From: Corella eumyota
Taxonomy: Eukaryota; Chordata; Ascidiacea; Phlebobranchia; Corellidae
DNA length: 64,000 nucleotides
Direction of reading: 5' to 3'
Assembly: GCA_963082875.1 (NCBI GenBank)
Contig: OY720102.1
Location: 2,790,001-2,854,000, forward strand
In this document: positions 25,001 to 36,775 of the stretch, piece after piece
Layout: the number at the start of each line of letters is the position of its first letter
Position numbering within the stretch: the stretch's first letter is position 1
Program-made: the position numbers and the translations under genes
Notes under the pieces: generated by a model
Database searches by the model: none
The model's input: only the letters and a program-made list of their open reading frames with translations
What the model was told of the DNA's origin: nothing

Positions 25001-25859
25001 AAAATATGCCCTCAACTTTACTTTTCTAATGTCTTTACTTTATTTATTAAGATAATATTCGAAGCGGAAATGACGCAGATGAATGGTTTCCAGAGCGATA
25101 TTGCGATCGATGATGTTTTATTAGAGGATGGGCCTTGTAAGCTACCTCCAACTACCACTATTACACGTAAGTTAAAAATTATTATAAGTTTGATTTCTTA
25201 GAGATTTGCGTTCCTTAACTTGTATAACTGCTGCCACGAATCCGCCATTCCTCAGATCACGTGTTTACCCTTATCTCTATCACGTGTTTTTAATCACGTG
25301 ATGTATTGGTTTAACTGTTTCAAATTTAATTGTAAATAGTATTCGTGATGCGAGATTTTAAACGGTTGTAAGTGTATCTTTTCGCAATAATAGACTCTAA
25401 GTTATAATACAGATTTTTTTACGAAAGACAATAAGATTCGATCGTTACACTGCTACTTGGCCTTGGGTTGTTATTGCTTAATTCGCATTTTGTTAAATTT
25501 TTGTTTTTAACCCATTAATTTAAAGTGGATTTTTTCCATTTATTTATTCTTGGCGTAAATGAACGTTCGTTAAGTGACATTTGTTACCCTGACCCTATTT
25601 ACTTTTTTGTCAAACTTAAACGCGAGATTGGTTTTGACTTAAAATAAGCCGTTTTATAATTGGTTGTTTAAAAATGTTTTTGATTTATTTTACAGCTCCA
25701 AGTTTTTCTAAATCACAAGGTCGTGGTTCAGCTTCTACAATTAGATCAACAAATATAAAACTTTTCTCAACTTTCTTGTGCTCACTCAATCCATTTATGA
25801 CGTCACTTAGTTCAAGTGCTTTTATAATCAGTGTTATTAATTTATTATTACTTAAATAA
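16006..25859 (+). CDS. mdga: MDGA-type protein: six Ig, FnIII, MAM, GPI signal (complete, 21 exons)
   Basis: Exons: 16006-16135, 16974-17115, 17356-17489, 17909-18331, 18562-18724, 18840-18952, 19561-19700, 19957-20072, 20303-20427, 20661-20821, 21111-21243, 21567-21663, 21824-22144, 22410-22504, 22602-22739, 22817-22855, 22990-23157, 23506-23640, 23837-23961, 25052-25166, 25696-25859. All phases match, giving 1058 codons. A hydrophobic signal peptide covers residues 1-25. Six Ig domains (about 45-675) show the Cys-Trp-DxGxYxC pattern, for example ITKDTGNYYCIA-type and DDYGVYVCAA strands. An FnIII-like domain (676-810) is followed by a MAM domain (about 825-1000: CDYIQDTSPKDDFDW, GTGPYFDHT, GGYMFIEASP, DIAIDDVLLEDGPC). 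A hydrophobic tail follows SSSAF, as in a GPI-attachment signal. This domain order is that of vertebrate MDGA1/2, GPI-anchored neuronal surface proteins that bind neuroligins. At 955-1025 residues those are slightly shorter. Exon 4 may hold a 72-nt in-frame intron (18080-18151). Confidence 0.9.
18080..18151 (+). other. Possible 72-nt in-frame intron inside MDGA exon 4
   Basis: The segment starts with GTAACA, ends with TTAACAG, is more AT-rich than the flanking coding sequence, and is exactly 72 nt without a stop. Retained, it adds 24 residues in the middle of Ig2 that do not look like an Ig strand. Removed, it joins ...PTAIN to GLLQRKVDP in phase. Constitutive removal would give a 1034-residue protein. 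Confidence 0.55.
20944..21064 (+). repeat. Dispersed repeat R1, copy 2 (MDGA intron 10)
   Basis: A diverged copy of the CACGTG-rich repeat in the same orientation as copy 1. It shares 'aaatccgccatt', 'ttatctgttcctagtca' and 'gtcacgtgtttacacc'. It occupies much of the intron between exons 20661-20821 and 21111-21243. Confidence 0.65.
23993..24881. mobile_element. Foldback / long inverted-repeat element in MDGA intron 19
   Basis: An 889-bp segment bounded by inverted CTGTTGGAAAAAAA (left 23993-24006, right ending 24881). Each arm is built of short purine-rich repeats: 'ggaaacgaaacaaatgg' on the left and 'ccatttgtttccgttcc' on the right. The two halves could therefore pair over several hundred bases, with a loop near 24350-24600. 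No transposase was seen; the ORFs inside are repeat artefacts. No clear target-site duplication was found. It enlarges an otherwise short intron to 1090 bp. Confidence 0.75.
25225..25310 (+). repeat. Dispersed repeat R1, partial copy 3 (MDGA intron 20)
   Basis: A shortened, diverged R1 copy: 'gaatccgccattcc' followed by 'atcacgtgtttaccctt' and two more CACGTG sites, same orientation as the others. It lies in the last intron of the MDGA-type gene. Confidence 0.5.
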
Positions 25860-26291
25860 AATGTTTGTGAAAAATATGGAAGGGGTTAGATATGATTAAA
25901 TGCAATGGAAATGGATTAGCATTTATTTTTGTTTTTTATTGTATCTTACACTAGATACAAGGTACGCTTTGGGCCTACTTAAACACTTCAAAAAAATTAA
26001 ACACCAGTCTTACCATTACATAAATTATAATTTTAAAGTTGTTTTTATTTGTTTTATACCATAGCATTTAATTTTTCCAAATTGATTCCACAAGCATAAA
26101 TTGATAGCTTACTAATTTTTTATATATCTTGAAGTGTTTTTTGACTTTTGTATATAGAATTGTAACTGTGATTTTTTTTTATTATTTTAAGTTATTTTGC
26201 AATCAGTTGCATAATAAAAACAAAATTTTAATACAAGATCGTTCACTGATAAAGGAATACCGAATACTTATGTAAAAAAGTAAGAGTTTTC

Positions 26292-26297
26292 AATAAA
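26292..26297 (+). terminator. Candidate poly(A) signal of the MDGA-type gene
   Basis: AATAAA lies 433 nt after the stop codon in an AT-rich 3' flank. Another AATAAA overlaps the stop codon itself, and 'cataataaaa' occurs near 26210, so the cleavage site cannot be fixed from sequence alone. Confidence 0.35.
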
Positions 26298-29200
26298 ACA
26301 CTGTATTTATTAACCGCCAGAGAACAGCAAAGAGCAGAATAATTATTACTAAAACAAACCTAAGTTTACCACGACGTCGCAAATAGATGTCGCAGGAGAG
26401 TAATTCTTATTAAATTACGCATAAGCCAAAATAAAACCTACCAAAACTTTTTTAATTATTACCATACCACGTAAAACATTTACAATTACAAAAAATTTGT
26501 AAGATTATGGAAGGATTTTCTGCGAACTTATACAAGGCCTTAAACCATTGCGTATTACTAACAACATATCGTTATTCTTTAGTCAACGAAAAATCGTTCT
26601 AACCTTGCGTTATTTCAACAAAGTCAGACATAAACAAACATTAATGCTGTTATGTCTATGTTCTACTTCCTACGAATTTCGGCCGCGAAAATTCACGGTA
26701 CTCTAAACACTTTTGTTTTACAAGTAATTCACCTTCGCAGCTGGCAGCGTGGATTGAGTAAAGCCCTTAAAAGACTTCACAAACAAAACAGGTATCTTAT
26801 ATCATAAGACATTGCAGAGACCGTGGCAAGAGAAATACGATCTTGACCCTCGATACTTAATCTTGCGAGTTTAACCAGTTAATTGATTTGTTTTGTTACA
26901 CTAGAGTTGCCGTAACACCCTTTTACGGTGGTTTTTAAACAAGTAAATGATACCCGGTAAGGTTGCGGCATTGAAATGTAAAATAAGGGTTTAAAATTTT
27001 AATAAATTCCTTATGATATGAATCATATTTGTTTTTTTTATGGTCTTAGCGCATTAGAGTCACATGATTTATCACCAAAGAAAATTAAACAAAAAATTCC
27101 ATTAAAACCCCGCAAAAAATCCTAATATTTTAAATTCTAAAAATAAAGAAATAATTAATATTTTCGAATTAACAATCTGAAAATTTTAATAGTTGGTAAT
27201 TAAACTCACGGAAATCCTACAGCACGCGTTCGCCTTACAACATAACTTTCAATTATGACGTTTCAGTTGTTCGAATGTGACGTCACCGATCTTGCACGTG
27301 ACTAATAAGCCTGGGAAAATGGGTAGGTTTTAGTCAGATAGGTAAATTATGTGGTTAAGTCGGTTTTAATATTTAATAGCCTCCCACGATCGTTTAGCTT
27401 ATGTTTAAACGCGGCAAGGTGGGGATTAAATTTTAATGTCTTTGTACGAGCCGTACTTTCACCATTAAGCAGCAGTTTATCAGGTTTAACTGTTAGGTGC
27501 ATGAGACGATTACCTCATAAACTGTGACCTTTTTTCGGCTAACGCGTTTTAATTTTTAATGAACAAATATCTTTATATATTTATGTTGAAATTGCACGTG
27601 TAAGACTAACTCATTGGTTTAATTGAGTAAGAATTTTTAGAATCACTTAATGAATTAAATTGGTAAGAAATATATTTTTAAATCTATTCCGAAATTCAAA
27701 TTTAAAAATTATTTACCATTTTTGGTGAAACTTTAAAGGCATTTTTGAGTACAAATTTTCACATAAATTTAAATTTACAACTTCAGAAATGTCACTCATC
27801 ACACCTTTTTATTCGAAACCCATATTTGGTCAAACAAGAACAAGTAGCAATCCAAAATTACAACATAATCCCGAATTAAACGGATCAAGCACGCTTAAGT
27901 TAAAATGACGTAATAAGTTAATCTAGTACGCAGCCTCACCTTTGTAATAACCGCCTACCTGATCACGTGACCAGTACGACTTAACCAACACCTTAATATG
28001 ACATGTACTCGAAACTTAACTAAATTTTGATTGTAATTAAAATCTAATTTTAAAAAAAGACGACTCGGGCAAAGATAAAAAAAGGGTTTAGCAAAAATAA
28101 AATGCTCTTCAGTAATTTAGGCTCTGTTCTTACGATATTAAAATAAGGTGAAGAATAAAAAACTAAATTTAGATATTGCAAAAATAATTAATCATAGCCA
28201 GTTAAGCGATTTTTTGTTTTTTTGTCATTTTTAATTTGACTTAACCCAAGTCAATTACGAATTTACACAAAAAACACAACAGGAATCAATCGCAAATTAG
28301 TTTTTAAGATAACAAGTTACAACCGGTTGGCGTTTGTCTAAAGTCCAGTTACCCGCCGACCTTTAAGACCCTGGGTTTGTACATTAAACAGAACTCATTA
28401 TTTTTATTGTTTCAACAATATAAAGATCGATGAGAGATGTATGCCAAGCCTTTGCTGACAGAAAACAAGGAATTAAATCGAGCTTAAGTTGCAAGCCGAA
28501 CGCTAGTTCATAGGTGTCAAGTGTTAACAAAAATAGGGGGGCAAAATTTAATTTAAAATCCTAACCCAACAATTTTTTAAAGTTTTTAATATTTGAAGAT
28601 TTCGGACCACCAATGTTTTTTGGAAATTGCTGCCTGTGGTTTTCTAAAGCTTAGATCCCGGGCAAAAGCACAGGGAAAGCGGGCTAGATTGGTTACGCTC
28701 TACGTCTTTACTGACAGATGTTATGATAATAAAAACCAACAGGCATGCGCCTGCTTGTTGTGAACCGGTTAAGAGCCGCGTTCCCACGCTTCCCAGTCGA
28801 CCACGCGTTCCAGGCGACGGAGTTTGCTTTTATTTAAGGCTCAGTAGGCCTTTTATGAAGATCGTCCTTTAGAACACACGAGCCCAGGCTTTATTATTGT
28901 AAAAGGGTAATTTCAGCAGCGGGTATTACTCGGACTTTGCGAAACAGCGCACTTCGCTCGTTTTACGCCTCTTTAACTTCATTCAAGGACTTTATTCTAT
29001 TGTGTTTTGGCCTCGCAGGGTTGCAAGGCGCTCCGGTAATAAGGGTTTTTATGTTTTGTGAACACAGGAAAAGGCGGTCGAGATTACAGGGGATTTAATG
29101 TCAAAATTTTAACGAGATTTTTCGGGTAATGAACTAAACTAAAGTTCAGCGAAAACAACTCCAATTTAAATGTAACTCTGCTAAGTTTTCCTTTAAAACA

Positions 29201-32038
29201 ACAAATTCATATTTAAATAAACATTTTATAACTTCCCTAAAATATTTTGTCCGAAATCGAATTTATGACGTCACTTGAAATGTCAACAAGGGTATAAACA
29301 AATCCCGAATACTAGTAATTTATTAACAAAAGAACCCAAATTCGCTAATATCCGGTGGCACTTGACAAAAACAAACAAATTTAACAACGAAACCTCGGCA
29401 GACATGTACCGAAAATCTGTTTACAAATTTCCTTTTCAGAAAATTGCCCTTTCTCCAAAAAAGTTTTATTTTTACCCCCCTGACACATAAATAAACAACC
29501 TCAAAACATAGAGATTGTGACGTCACAGTGACTCATTGATCACGCTTGAGTGGGCTTGTAAATAGCCGCGACAATGGACAACGCGGAAGTGAAATAATAG
29601 CGTCCACACGCGCCTGAGCAAGTGTATTCTTCCGCTTTCTTAATTATTCACGGCGGAAGGATAATCTTTTAATGGCATTGAGAAGTGCGGTTGCGTGAAA
29701 TTAAATCCGGGAGCAGATAATACTGGGTTCGATTCCGGACACGGGTAATTTTGTGATTAGTTTTTGTTCGGGTTATTTTGCTTTCTGATTAAAAAGTTAT
29801 TCTAGATGTCGATGTATAATAGATACAAGTATGTTGTATGAAGTTAATTTAAATTAAAAATTAATTTCTCGATGTTAATTTCAAACCAAAACAGAAACTT
29901 GTTTTAATCAATTTTATAGAAGTCTATTGAACATCCTGTTCTTACAAATAAAATGAAAATAAACTAATCAAATATATAAAATGGGGAATCTATTTTTGGG
30001 AGCAATAAAAATATTTTTGATTTAGATTGTTGGAAATCAATAATTTTTTGGAATATTTTATAAAATAACTGTAAACTTACCTATCTTTGTATACTATATC
30101 AATGCTTTAAACTTGCGTTCGCCATTATTTCTTTATTGAAAAGTCTATAAAATAAATTTTATTATAAAAAAATTTTAACATAAAAAGCATGAAGGGTTGC
30201 ACAAAACATTACACAATTGTTTAGACCGCGTTGCTACGCACATATAGTTTATGACGTCATAATTGCACAACGCCATCGAGTCACGTGTCACATGTTGATG
30301 TCGCAAATCGGAGGACTTTAAAGGATCGTTCGTTTCAACAAAGAAGAGGTTTGATGTATTTGGTTTAATCGTCGCAATAATAACCGAGCCCCGCTCTCGA
30401 TTGCACTTGAGCGATTCACCGCGTGTGACAAACGAAACAGAATACGTCACAATCCAAACACACTACGTCATAATTCATTAGAGCGACGCGGCGAGTTGGA
30501 AACGCGCTGCGACAACATGTTTGTTTCGTCACAATGGGGTAGCTTTGAAGTGCTTCGATCAGCTGCTAAGTCGAACACTTGATTTGGCAATGTCACGTGA
30601 CCGAACATAATTTTTGGTTTTGGTGACATCAATTTTCAATTAACTTTTTTCTAAGCTTTTAATTTTCTTCGATTTTAATTTTTTTATAACTGGTTTTTAG
30701 TAAAATTAATAACTTCTATGAAAAGGATTTAAATAAAACCACGCCAAACCGTTTTTATTAGAGAAATGATAAATATAGTTATGATAATATACAAACAATA
30801 ATAGCGGCATTTACATAGGCTAAAATAACTTGACACCATCGACTAACTTATATTTAGATTCAATTCGGGTTCTAGTTTGAAAACGGGTCTAAAAATATAT
30901 AACGCCCATCAGACTACAATACTTAATCCATTTATAAAGCTCTACACCCAACAAAGTAAATTCTCTGGTACGGATATAACAATAAACATATTACATCAAA
31001 GCAGTATAAGTTAACCTTCAGACTGCTAAATAACAAAACTCTATATAGAGGGGTGTGATAGGGTAAGGCTGTTGCCAAGCAACCAAGTTAAAAAAATGCC
31101 TTTTAATTTAACACAACGCCTTTTAATTTAACACGAAAATGTGAGTTTTATATTAAGATAATTTTTGTAAAGATCTCGTATATTTATAATTATGAAATAA
31201 TTGACAAGGTATATTATAACGTAGCCTAGATACTGGTTGTTTTTATAAACTGAAATGTCGTAACTATAATCAAATAAAAACAAATTACGTAACGCATTCC
31301 TATAAAGGTACAACTAGCTATTTTGTTGAATATTAACTCTGTGAATATAAATGATAAGAATTCCTGTAAAATGGTAATTATATTAAAAAATTTATAAACA
31401 AAACCGTTTTAAATGTTTACCGAAACCTTAGAATATTTTTTCGAAATAGATCACGTGACAAAATGAAGTTAACCGACAATGATTTAAAATCCCTTTTAAA
31501 TACTGTTTTTTATTGGTAAATTAAATTTATTTGTGGTTTTAAATCTTTAATAAAAAAGTAATAAAAGGGCGGCTTAATATAGAACTAATATAACCACTTA
31601 TAAGTTAGATTGACGCATTATTCAACATTCGCTGTCTAGTTTACTACACCACCAGATCAAATATTTAATCAAAATTTCGGCAAGAAGCCGACTTGTGACG
31701 TCATTTCTTGTCGCATGGGTATCGACTTATGTGTTTTTGTCCATACGTAAGCTCCCATATGTATATAATATTACAACTATTAAGCCTACAGAAAAGTTTG
31801 CCGTATTCTGAGACCGTTTGTTCTGCCGCATTTTAATTACTTTAGGCGTCTATTGTCTTATTCTTCTGTGACGTCACGCCGACTAAAGACAATGGAAAGC
31901 GACATTAATTTCTCAGGCTTAAACAATGGCAACACGCGTTCGCGACACGTTATTTGACACTCTGCAAAAGACGGTCACACACCCCTGTGGCCTTCTGTGT
32001 CCTCATATTGTCGTTCTGGGTACATATGTTTCGACAAT
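26298..32038. other. Intergenic interval between the MDGA-type and Hes genes
   Basis: No exon series could be supported on either strand. Features of note are a G+C-richer patch at 28720-29050, containing a Su(H)-like TTCCCACG near 28790; CRE octamers near 27280, 29266, 29519, 30250, 31693 and 31867; and 'gggttcgattccgg' near 29725, which looks like a tRNA B-box without a tRNA around it. Open frames of 60-91 codons near 29.3 and 30.2-30.4 kb are unsupported. The interval may hold distal control elements of Hes. Confidence 0.4.
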
Positions 32039-32163
32039 ATGCCAAGATCCTTTTTTAAAACAAACTCTTATCCAACAAAAGCGCAATTTGACGGAAATGC
32101 AACTCTATACCTATCCGAGGCAACCGTCTTAACCAAAATTTCAGAAACTTTGGAGGTTGAAGG
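32039..32163 (+). CDS. Candidate first coding exon (MPRSFF start), unknown gene
   Basis: From ATG at 32039 a frame of 41 codons plus 2 nt runs to a good donor (gtgagt at 32164). It begins MPRSFFKTNSYP. The MPRSF start resembles the SNAG repressor tag (MPRSFLVK) of Snail, Gfi and Scratch zinc-finger proteins, but the following LVK is not kept and no zinc-finger exon was found in the window. A different frame (31926-32132) is also open for 68 codons. It could be a first exon with a long intron, or chance. Confidence 0.2.
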
Positions 32164-33095
32164 GTGAGTTTAGTCGGGGAAGTCGCCGTTCTGTTCTAGA
32201 TTAAAAACGGATTGAGTTCTTAAAAAAATAACCACGTCGTAAAGATAAAATACTTAGTGTTTTCATGATGTAATCTAATAGCTTTTTCGATTGGCTTTTG
32301 GCACCTGGCTGCCTGGCTATTATCATGCCAATAAACAACTCACTTTGTCGTTTTATCCCTTTCCCTAATTGATAGGATCAAATATTTTACTAGTGCCAAG
32401 TGGCGACAAAAATCACTAATACTTGGCTAATGACATTTAAATTAAATTGATAACGAAATGTGAAATTAACCGGTTTGATAAAACAAGATTAAAAAACTAA
32501 AACCGACTTAATCTGACTAATTTTTTTACCTCCATTTTGCTATTTAATAATTTAAAAGTTTTTGTAATATTTATTTTTTTTATTAATATTAATAAATCAA
32601 TTTTTTTTGAAACAAATGGCATGAACTGAAGCAAAAACAAAACAACAAACAAAATAAAATAGAACAAAAATATTTTTAAATATATTTATAATAATCGAAG
32701 GCACAAATGGCGGGTAGTGCCCGCAGTTAAAACAAATTATTAAAATTTCTAAGAAAAAACTTAAAAAAATCGCGAAAAAAGTAGAGTCAAAAACTGACGA
32801 TGTACTTTGGTCAAAAGGTAAACAAAAGGAGTCAAAATGCTCCTGGTCAATTTCAAAATTGTAATTGTAAACGAAGACAGCAGCGTTGTGTATAATATAA
32901 AAAAAACAGAAGTAAAGTTGTTGGTTAAAATTTCGAACAACTTTCGTTGGGTTAAATGCAGCAAAATAAAAGTAAAACAATATATTTAAAATAATAAACG
33001 AATAACATAAAGGGGGCAGTAAATAACAAACGTTGAATCGTGGGGTCAAAATATCAAGAAATGAAGGAATTGGGTAAATTGCTCGGGCAAGAGAA
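32164..33095 (-). other. Hes 3'UTR and downstream flank
   Basis: AT-rich with no coding signal; the 185-codon minus frame that overlaps the Hes stop is out of frame with Hes. An AATAAA on the minus strand (TTTATT at 32570-32575) about 520 nt beyond the Hes stop is the likeliest poly(A) signal among several. Confidence 0.4.
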
Positions 33096-34324
33096 TTACC
33101 AAGGTCGCCAGACTGGATCGGAATCGCTACCACTTGGTGACGCTGGTGTTGCAATTGATGACGTCATCATAGGGGTGGGCGTAGAAACCGGGGTAACGGG
33201 CGACACGCTAGGCGTGGGATACGACCCAGAAGTGGGGATTTCTGTTTTCTTGGGTGACGTACTTGGGGAAAGGGAAAGTCCGGGTGACGCAAAACCCGAT
33301 GACGTGTACGAAGATTCGCTGTTGCGCCTCATGTGGCAGGTTTTTCGCTCAAAATTGGTGTTAACTTGAGCGGCGGGGTGGGACGGCGAATGGGGGGGAG
33401 ACGGGGTATGGTCACGTTGGGTATCCATAGCAACGTTAAACTGCGACATCCGTTGACGCATGCCACGGTTTTGTGCCATGGCAGCTGCCACCGCCATCGC
33501 TTGTTGAATTTGAGTGTTCGGGGACATTTGAATTTGGAGGGGAGATATCGTAGAAACGACGGGGACTGGGGGCCCACTTGTTAAAAGTTGGGCGTTTCTA
33601 GCTTGTTGGTTGATAATCTGATGGGGGGCAATAAGGGGTTGGTGGGGGACATTGTTGCCAAGGTGATTGATAAGCCTCGCTTTAACTTCTGGGTGAACGT
33701 TCTCGGTCGAGTTGTCGAAGAAATGCGAGACTTCGTTCTTACATTCAACATACCCGTTCCTGTACTTTCCAACCACGGTAGGATCCATTGTCATAGCTGC
33801 ACTTAAACGTTGTCGTTGAATCCCACGTAAATAACGAACTGTCATCTCAAGGATGTCGGCTTTTTCAAGCTTGGAATGACAAGTACTCTGCTATAAAAGA
33901 AAATATTACTGTTTGAAAAATGTTATTTTGTGGAAAAATTTAAATTAAAGTTGACAAAAAGATTTAAATGTAGAAAAAAAGTTGTGAAATAATTATTTTT
34001 TTTAATGAATAAAAAGTGCGTTTGGTTTAAACTTACGTCTTTTCGAAGAGCGTTTAGCAGGATCGACTTCAATTCATTTAAACTTTTGTTAATTCTTTCA
34101 CGACGACGTTTTTCCATCAATGGTTTAGAAGCCTAAAAAAAAATCAAAATTTAAAATATAAAACATAAAAAAAAATTTTTTGAAAATAAAAAAAAAATTA
34201 CAAACAAATTAATTTTTAATTTTTAGATCGTGAAATTAATTCTTACCCGGCGGTCGTTTTTCATAACAGCGCCGGAAGAAACCATTTGAATTGATCCGGT
34301 ATGTGGTGACATAATGGTCTTCAT
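33096..34324 (-). CDS. hes: Hes-family bHLH-Orange transcriptional repressor (complete, 3 exons)
   Basis: Exons on the minus strand: 34324-34247, 34132-34037 and 33890-33096 (78, 96 and 795 nt, all joined in phase 0), encoding 322 residues. The basic region has the Hes-specific proline ([17 protein letters not shown]). The helix-loop-helix runs to about residue 82 ([18 protein letters not shown]), split by the second intron. The Orange domain lies at 99-136 ([16 protein letters not shown], then [12 protein letters not shown]). A long Pro/Ser/Thr/Gln-rich region follows. The protein ends exactly in WRPW, the Groucho/TLE-binding motif. These proteins repress E- and N-box genes, often downstream of Notch. 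A TATA box and Hes/Su(H)-type sites lie upstream. Ciona has several Hes genes; which one this is cannot be told here. The long ORFs in other frames over this exon are shadows. Confidence 0.95.
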
Positions 34325-34772
34325 TGAGTTGAAATAATAAATTCCAAAATAAATCGATAAAAAAGTTGAAAGCAGCAAATAATCCGATTTTATTAGGAAG
34401 CAGTTGAATCTTGTTTCGCGGAAATACGCGATTTGTCAAAGTTTTTTAATGTTTAGATAAAAATATCTACGATAAAAAATAAAATAATTAAAATCTTGAT
34501 TTATTTTTGTCTATATTTTTAGTAATAAATATTGCTAATGATCAAGTATTCTAAACAACTATGTATGTACAATCTAAATAATTTTTAGAATATTTCTGAA
34601 GCCTAAGAAACTTTTCAATAAATGCAACTAATATTTTATTTTTCATTATCTGCGCTGACTTTTTCTTGTTTTAAAATTTATTTTTCTAAAATATACGATT
34701 GAAAAAATTGAAGTCGACCTCTTCATAGCAGGACAATATGAAATGACTAAACATCCCGTCCTTGCTGATCGC

Positions 34773-34793
34773 TTTATACTCGCCTGTCGCGTG
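34773..34793 (-). promoter_or_regulatory. Hes TATA box (34773-34778) with a CACGCG site (34788-34793)
   Basis: On the minus strand TATAAA lies about 450 nt upstream of the Hes start codon, in a G+C-rich context that makes a chance TATA less likely. Ten nucleotides upstream of it is CACGCG, a class C site bound by Hes proteins, which could serve autorepression. A transcription start near 34745 is inferred. Confidence 0.55.
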
Positions 34794-35006
34794 TACGACA
34801 CAAGTCTATTTCTTTGTGCTTCCGCTAAGTCCAATATCTCGCCACTTTCGCCCTTTTTTCTCTGCTCGGCCGCCGAGACAATCTGTAGCTCGCGCCGCGG
34901 ACAAAAGCGCCAATAATACGGACTGGCAATAAATAAACAACGGGCCGCGGTGCTTCTCGCTTTGGTGATTGAATGAGCGAACTGTGCGAACCCAGTAACA
35001 GGCCCG

Positions 35007-35014
35007 TTCCCACG
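35007..35014 (-). promoter_or_regulatory. Su(H)/RBPJ-type site upstream of Hes
   Basis: CGTGGGAA on the minus strand (TTCCCACG on plus) matches the consensus YRTGRGAA, about 230 nt upstream of the TATA box, inside the G+C-rich block 34690-35330. It fits Notch control of a Hes gene. A single 8-mer is weak evidence alone, and similar 8-mers occur elsewhere (near 28790, 41030 and 45270). Confidence 0.45.
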
Positions 35015-35340
35015 CTCCTCGACCAGCGAACAAGTCGGGTGTAAACACGCTAGTACGTGTCGGCGCGTGCAGCTTAACTCCTCTCTCTTACTCTCTTCAC
35101 TTTCTCTCACTCCTCCCACTCCCTCATCCTTTTCAGCCAGGGCTCTAAAGGCGGTTAATCCGAGGCCAGGCCGACTCGCCTTCCGAATTATTAACGTTCA
35201 CGGCACTCTAAGCGCGTGTTATTGCTGAGCGCTCGTTTAGGCTCGACTGCTAATCAATGAAAAGCGCGCGGGAGGGGGCGTTTGTGACGTCACAAGGACG
35301 TGCGCGCGATGCTCCGCGACGAACCCTATTTGCTTAAAGT

Positions 35341-36591
35341 GGTTACGTCATGGTAGTTTCTAAGTGGGTATTTTGGGACGCGATAAAAACCACGTTTAGG
35401 GACATTTTGGTCACGTGGTTAATTTCAATAATATTTTAGTTTCGCTTTTAAAAATATTTTCGGTTTCAAAAACAAAAATAATTGCAAAAATATTACAATA
35501 GTCCAATCCTTACTGCAAATATTTAAACAGGCTATATATAGGCACTGATAAAAGTCAATTACCATGTTGTTGTGCTTTGTAACTTCACACACCTCAACTT
35601 ATTTTCCATGTTCACATCGCATGCTTTTACTTTGCTTTTACGAAGTAAATGTGTGCAGGAAAACATCGCAAATGAAAAGATTTCGATTCATGTACGATCA
35701 AGTTTCAAGCATTTCTAAATTTAAAAAATAATTTAGTTAAACGATTTAAAAATATTAAATTTATTTTAAATTTGTTAAAAATTCGAAAAAAATAAGTTAG
35801 TTAAAAAAGTAACATTTTTGTTACGATTTATCAAACGAAAATCGTTCTTTGAGATTATCCGAAAATCGCGACATTTCTAACAAGGCCCATTGTTACGTCA
35901 CACCGTGCCATTGTGACGTCATACAAGCATTCTTTGTTGACCTTTCGCACGTTCACGGCGGGTCCGAAATTTGTTTGTTCCTAGATTGATTAAATTCGAG
36001 ATTTTTTCGCGATTTCAAGTGATTAGGTTTGAGTCTCGATTAATTGGCTTGAAATTATTTTTAATGCGATTAAAAACAATGAGAAAATAAAAGTTGATCG
36101 CATTAGAATAATTAAAGGACCAATAAAAAAATCAAAATATTTTTGAGCAACCATTAAAAAAGAATTGTCTGCAAATCAATTAAAATATTTATTTTAAAAC
36201 ATTTGAAAGTTCTTCTAAATAAATAAAAAATTTTAAACATTTGCCTTTATAAAAATATAAATTTAAAATAGTAATAAAAATCTAGCTTTTATATTTCTAA
36301 TAATTTTATTATGCAAATTTATATTTAATTATAACGTATCCAAATACATTATTGCACCGTAAAAGCATTTAGATTATGTGTTGTTAGATTTTCTTGCCAA
36401 TAAATTCATTAAAAGTCAATTCAAAATAAGCACAAGTGTTTTATAAGGTTATAAAATTAAGTTTAGTGTGTTTTACAAATTGTTTTATTATTTTATGAAC
36501 TCAATAAATACGATGTTTTATAGAGTGTAGTTTTTTGATCGGGCAATTTGTAAAACTTACTCTATTTTATGATGCTTTTAATATTGGGTTT
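35341..36591. other. Non-coding flank upstream of Hes
   Basis: AT-rich, without exon models. A CRE octamer sits near 35912. Nothing else stands out. Confidence 0.4.
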
Positions 36592-36775
36592 GGTGACCAT
36601 GCCATAACATACTTAAAATCTTTGTGTAAACATTAATACTTTTGGCTTGTTTTAAATCATTAAATTGATTTTGTCATTTTTTTCCGTCGCATTGTTGTAA
36701 TCTTAATTGGAGATCGTATTTATCATTTACTTTTATCAATGTGCGAAAAACCAAAAAACAAACAAAGATAAAAAA
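36592..36775. repeat. Dispersed repeat R3, copy 1
   Basis: About 180 bp beginning 'gggtttggtgaccatgccat' and including 'ttttccgtcgcattgttgta' and 'tttacttttatcaatg'. It recurs in direct orientation at 42235-42421. No ORF and no terminal repeats were recognised. Confidence 0.8.

Larger units (their letters stand above)
34690..35340 (-). promoter_or_regulatory. G+C-rich Hes promoter block
   Basis: This block is much richer in G+C and CpG than the surrounding DNA, with many CGCG and CACG motifs and a TGACGTCA near 35283. It contains the TATA box and the putative Su(H) site. The 157-codon minus-strand ORF it carries has low-complexity, promoter-like sequence, no recognisable domain and no splice support; I take it as non-coding. 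Confidence 0.5.

Noticed and set aside
29700-29755. tRNA-like B-box 'gggttcgattccgg'
   Set aside because: No A-box, acceptor stem or cloverleaf could be drawn around it.
30175-30450. 91-codon minus-strand ORF in the intergenic interval
   Set aside because: No recognisable domain, no splice partners, and it spans TGACGTCA and CACGTG words common in non-coding DNA here.
32597-33154. 185-codon minus-strand ORF at the Hes 3' end
   Set aside because: Out of frame with Hes over the overlap and then runs through AT-rich 3'UTR; the composition is that of chance translation.
34646-35119. 157-codon minus-strand ORF upstream of Hes
   Set aside because: It lies in the G+C-rich promoter block across the TATA box, several frames are open at once, and no domain is visible.
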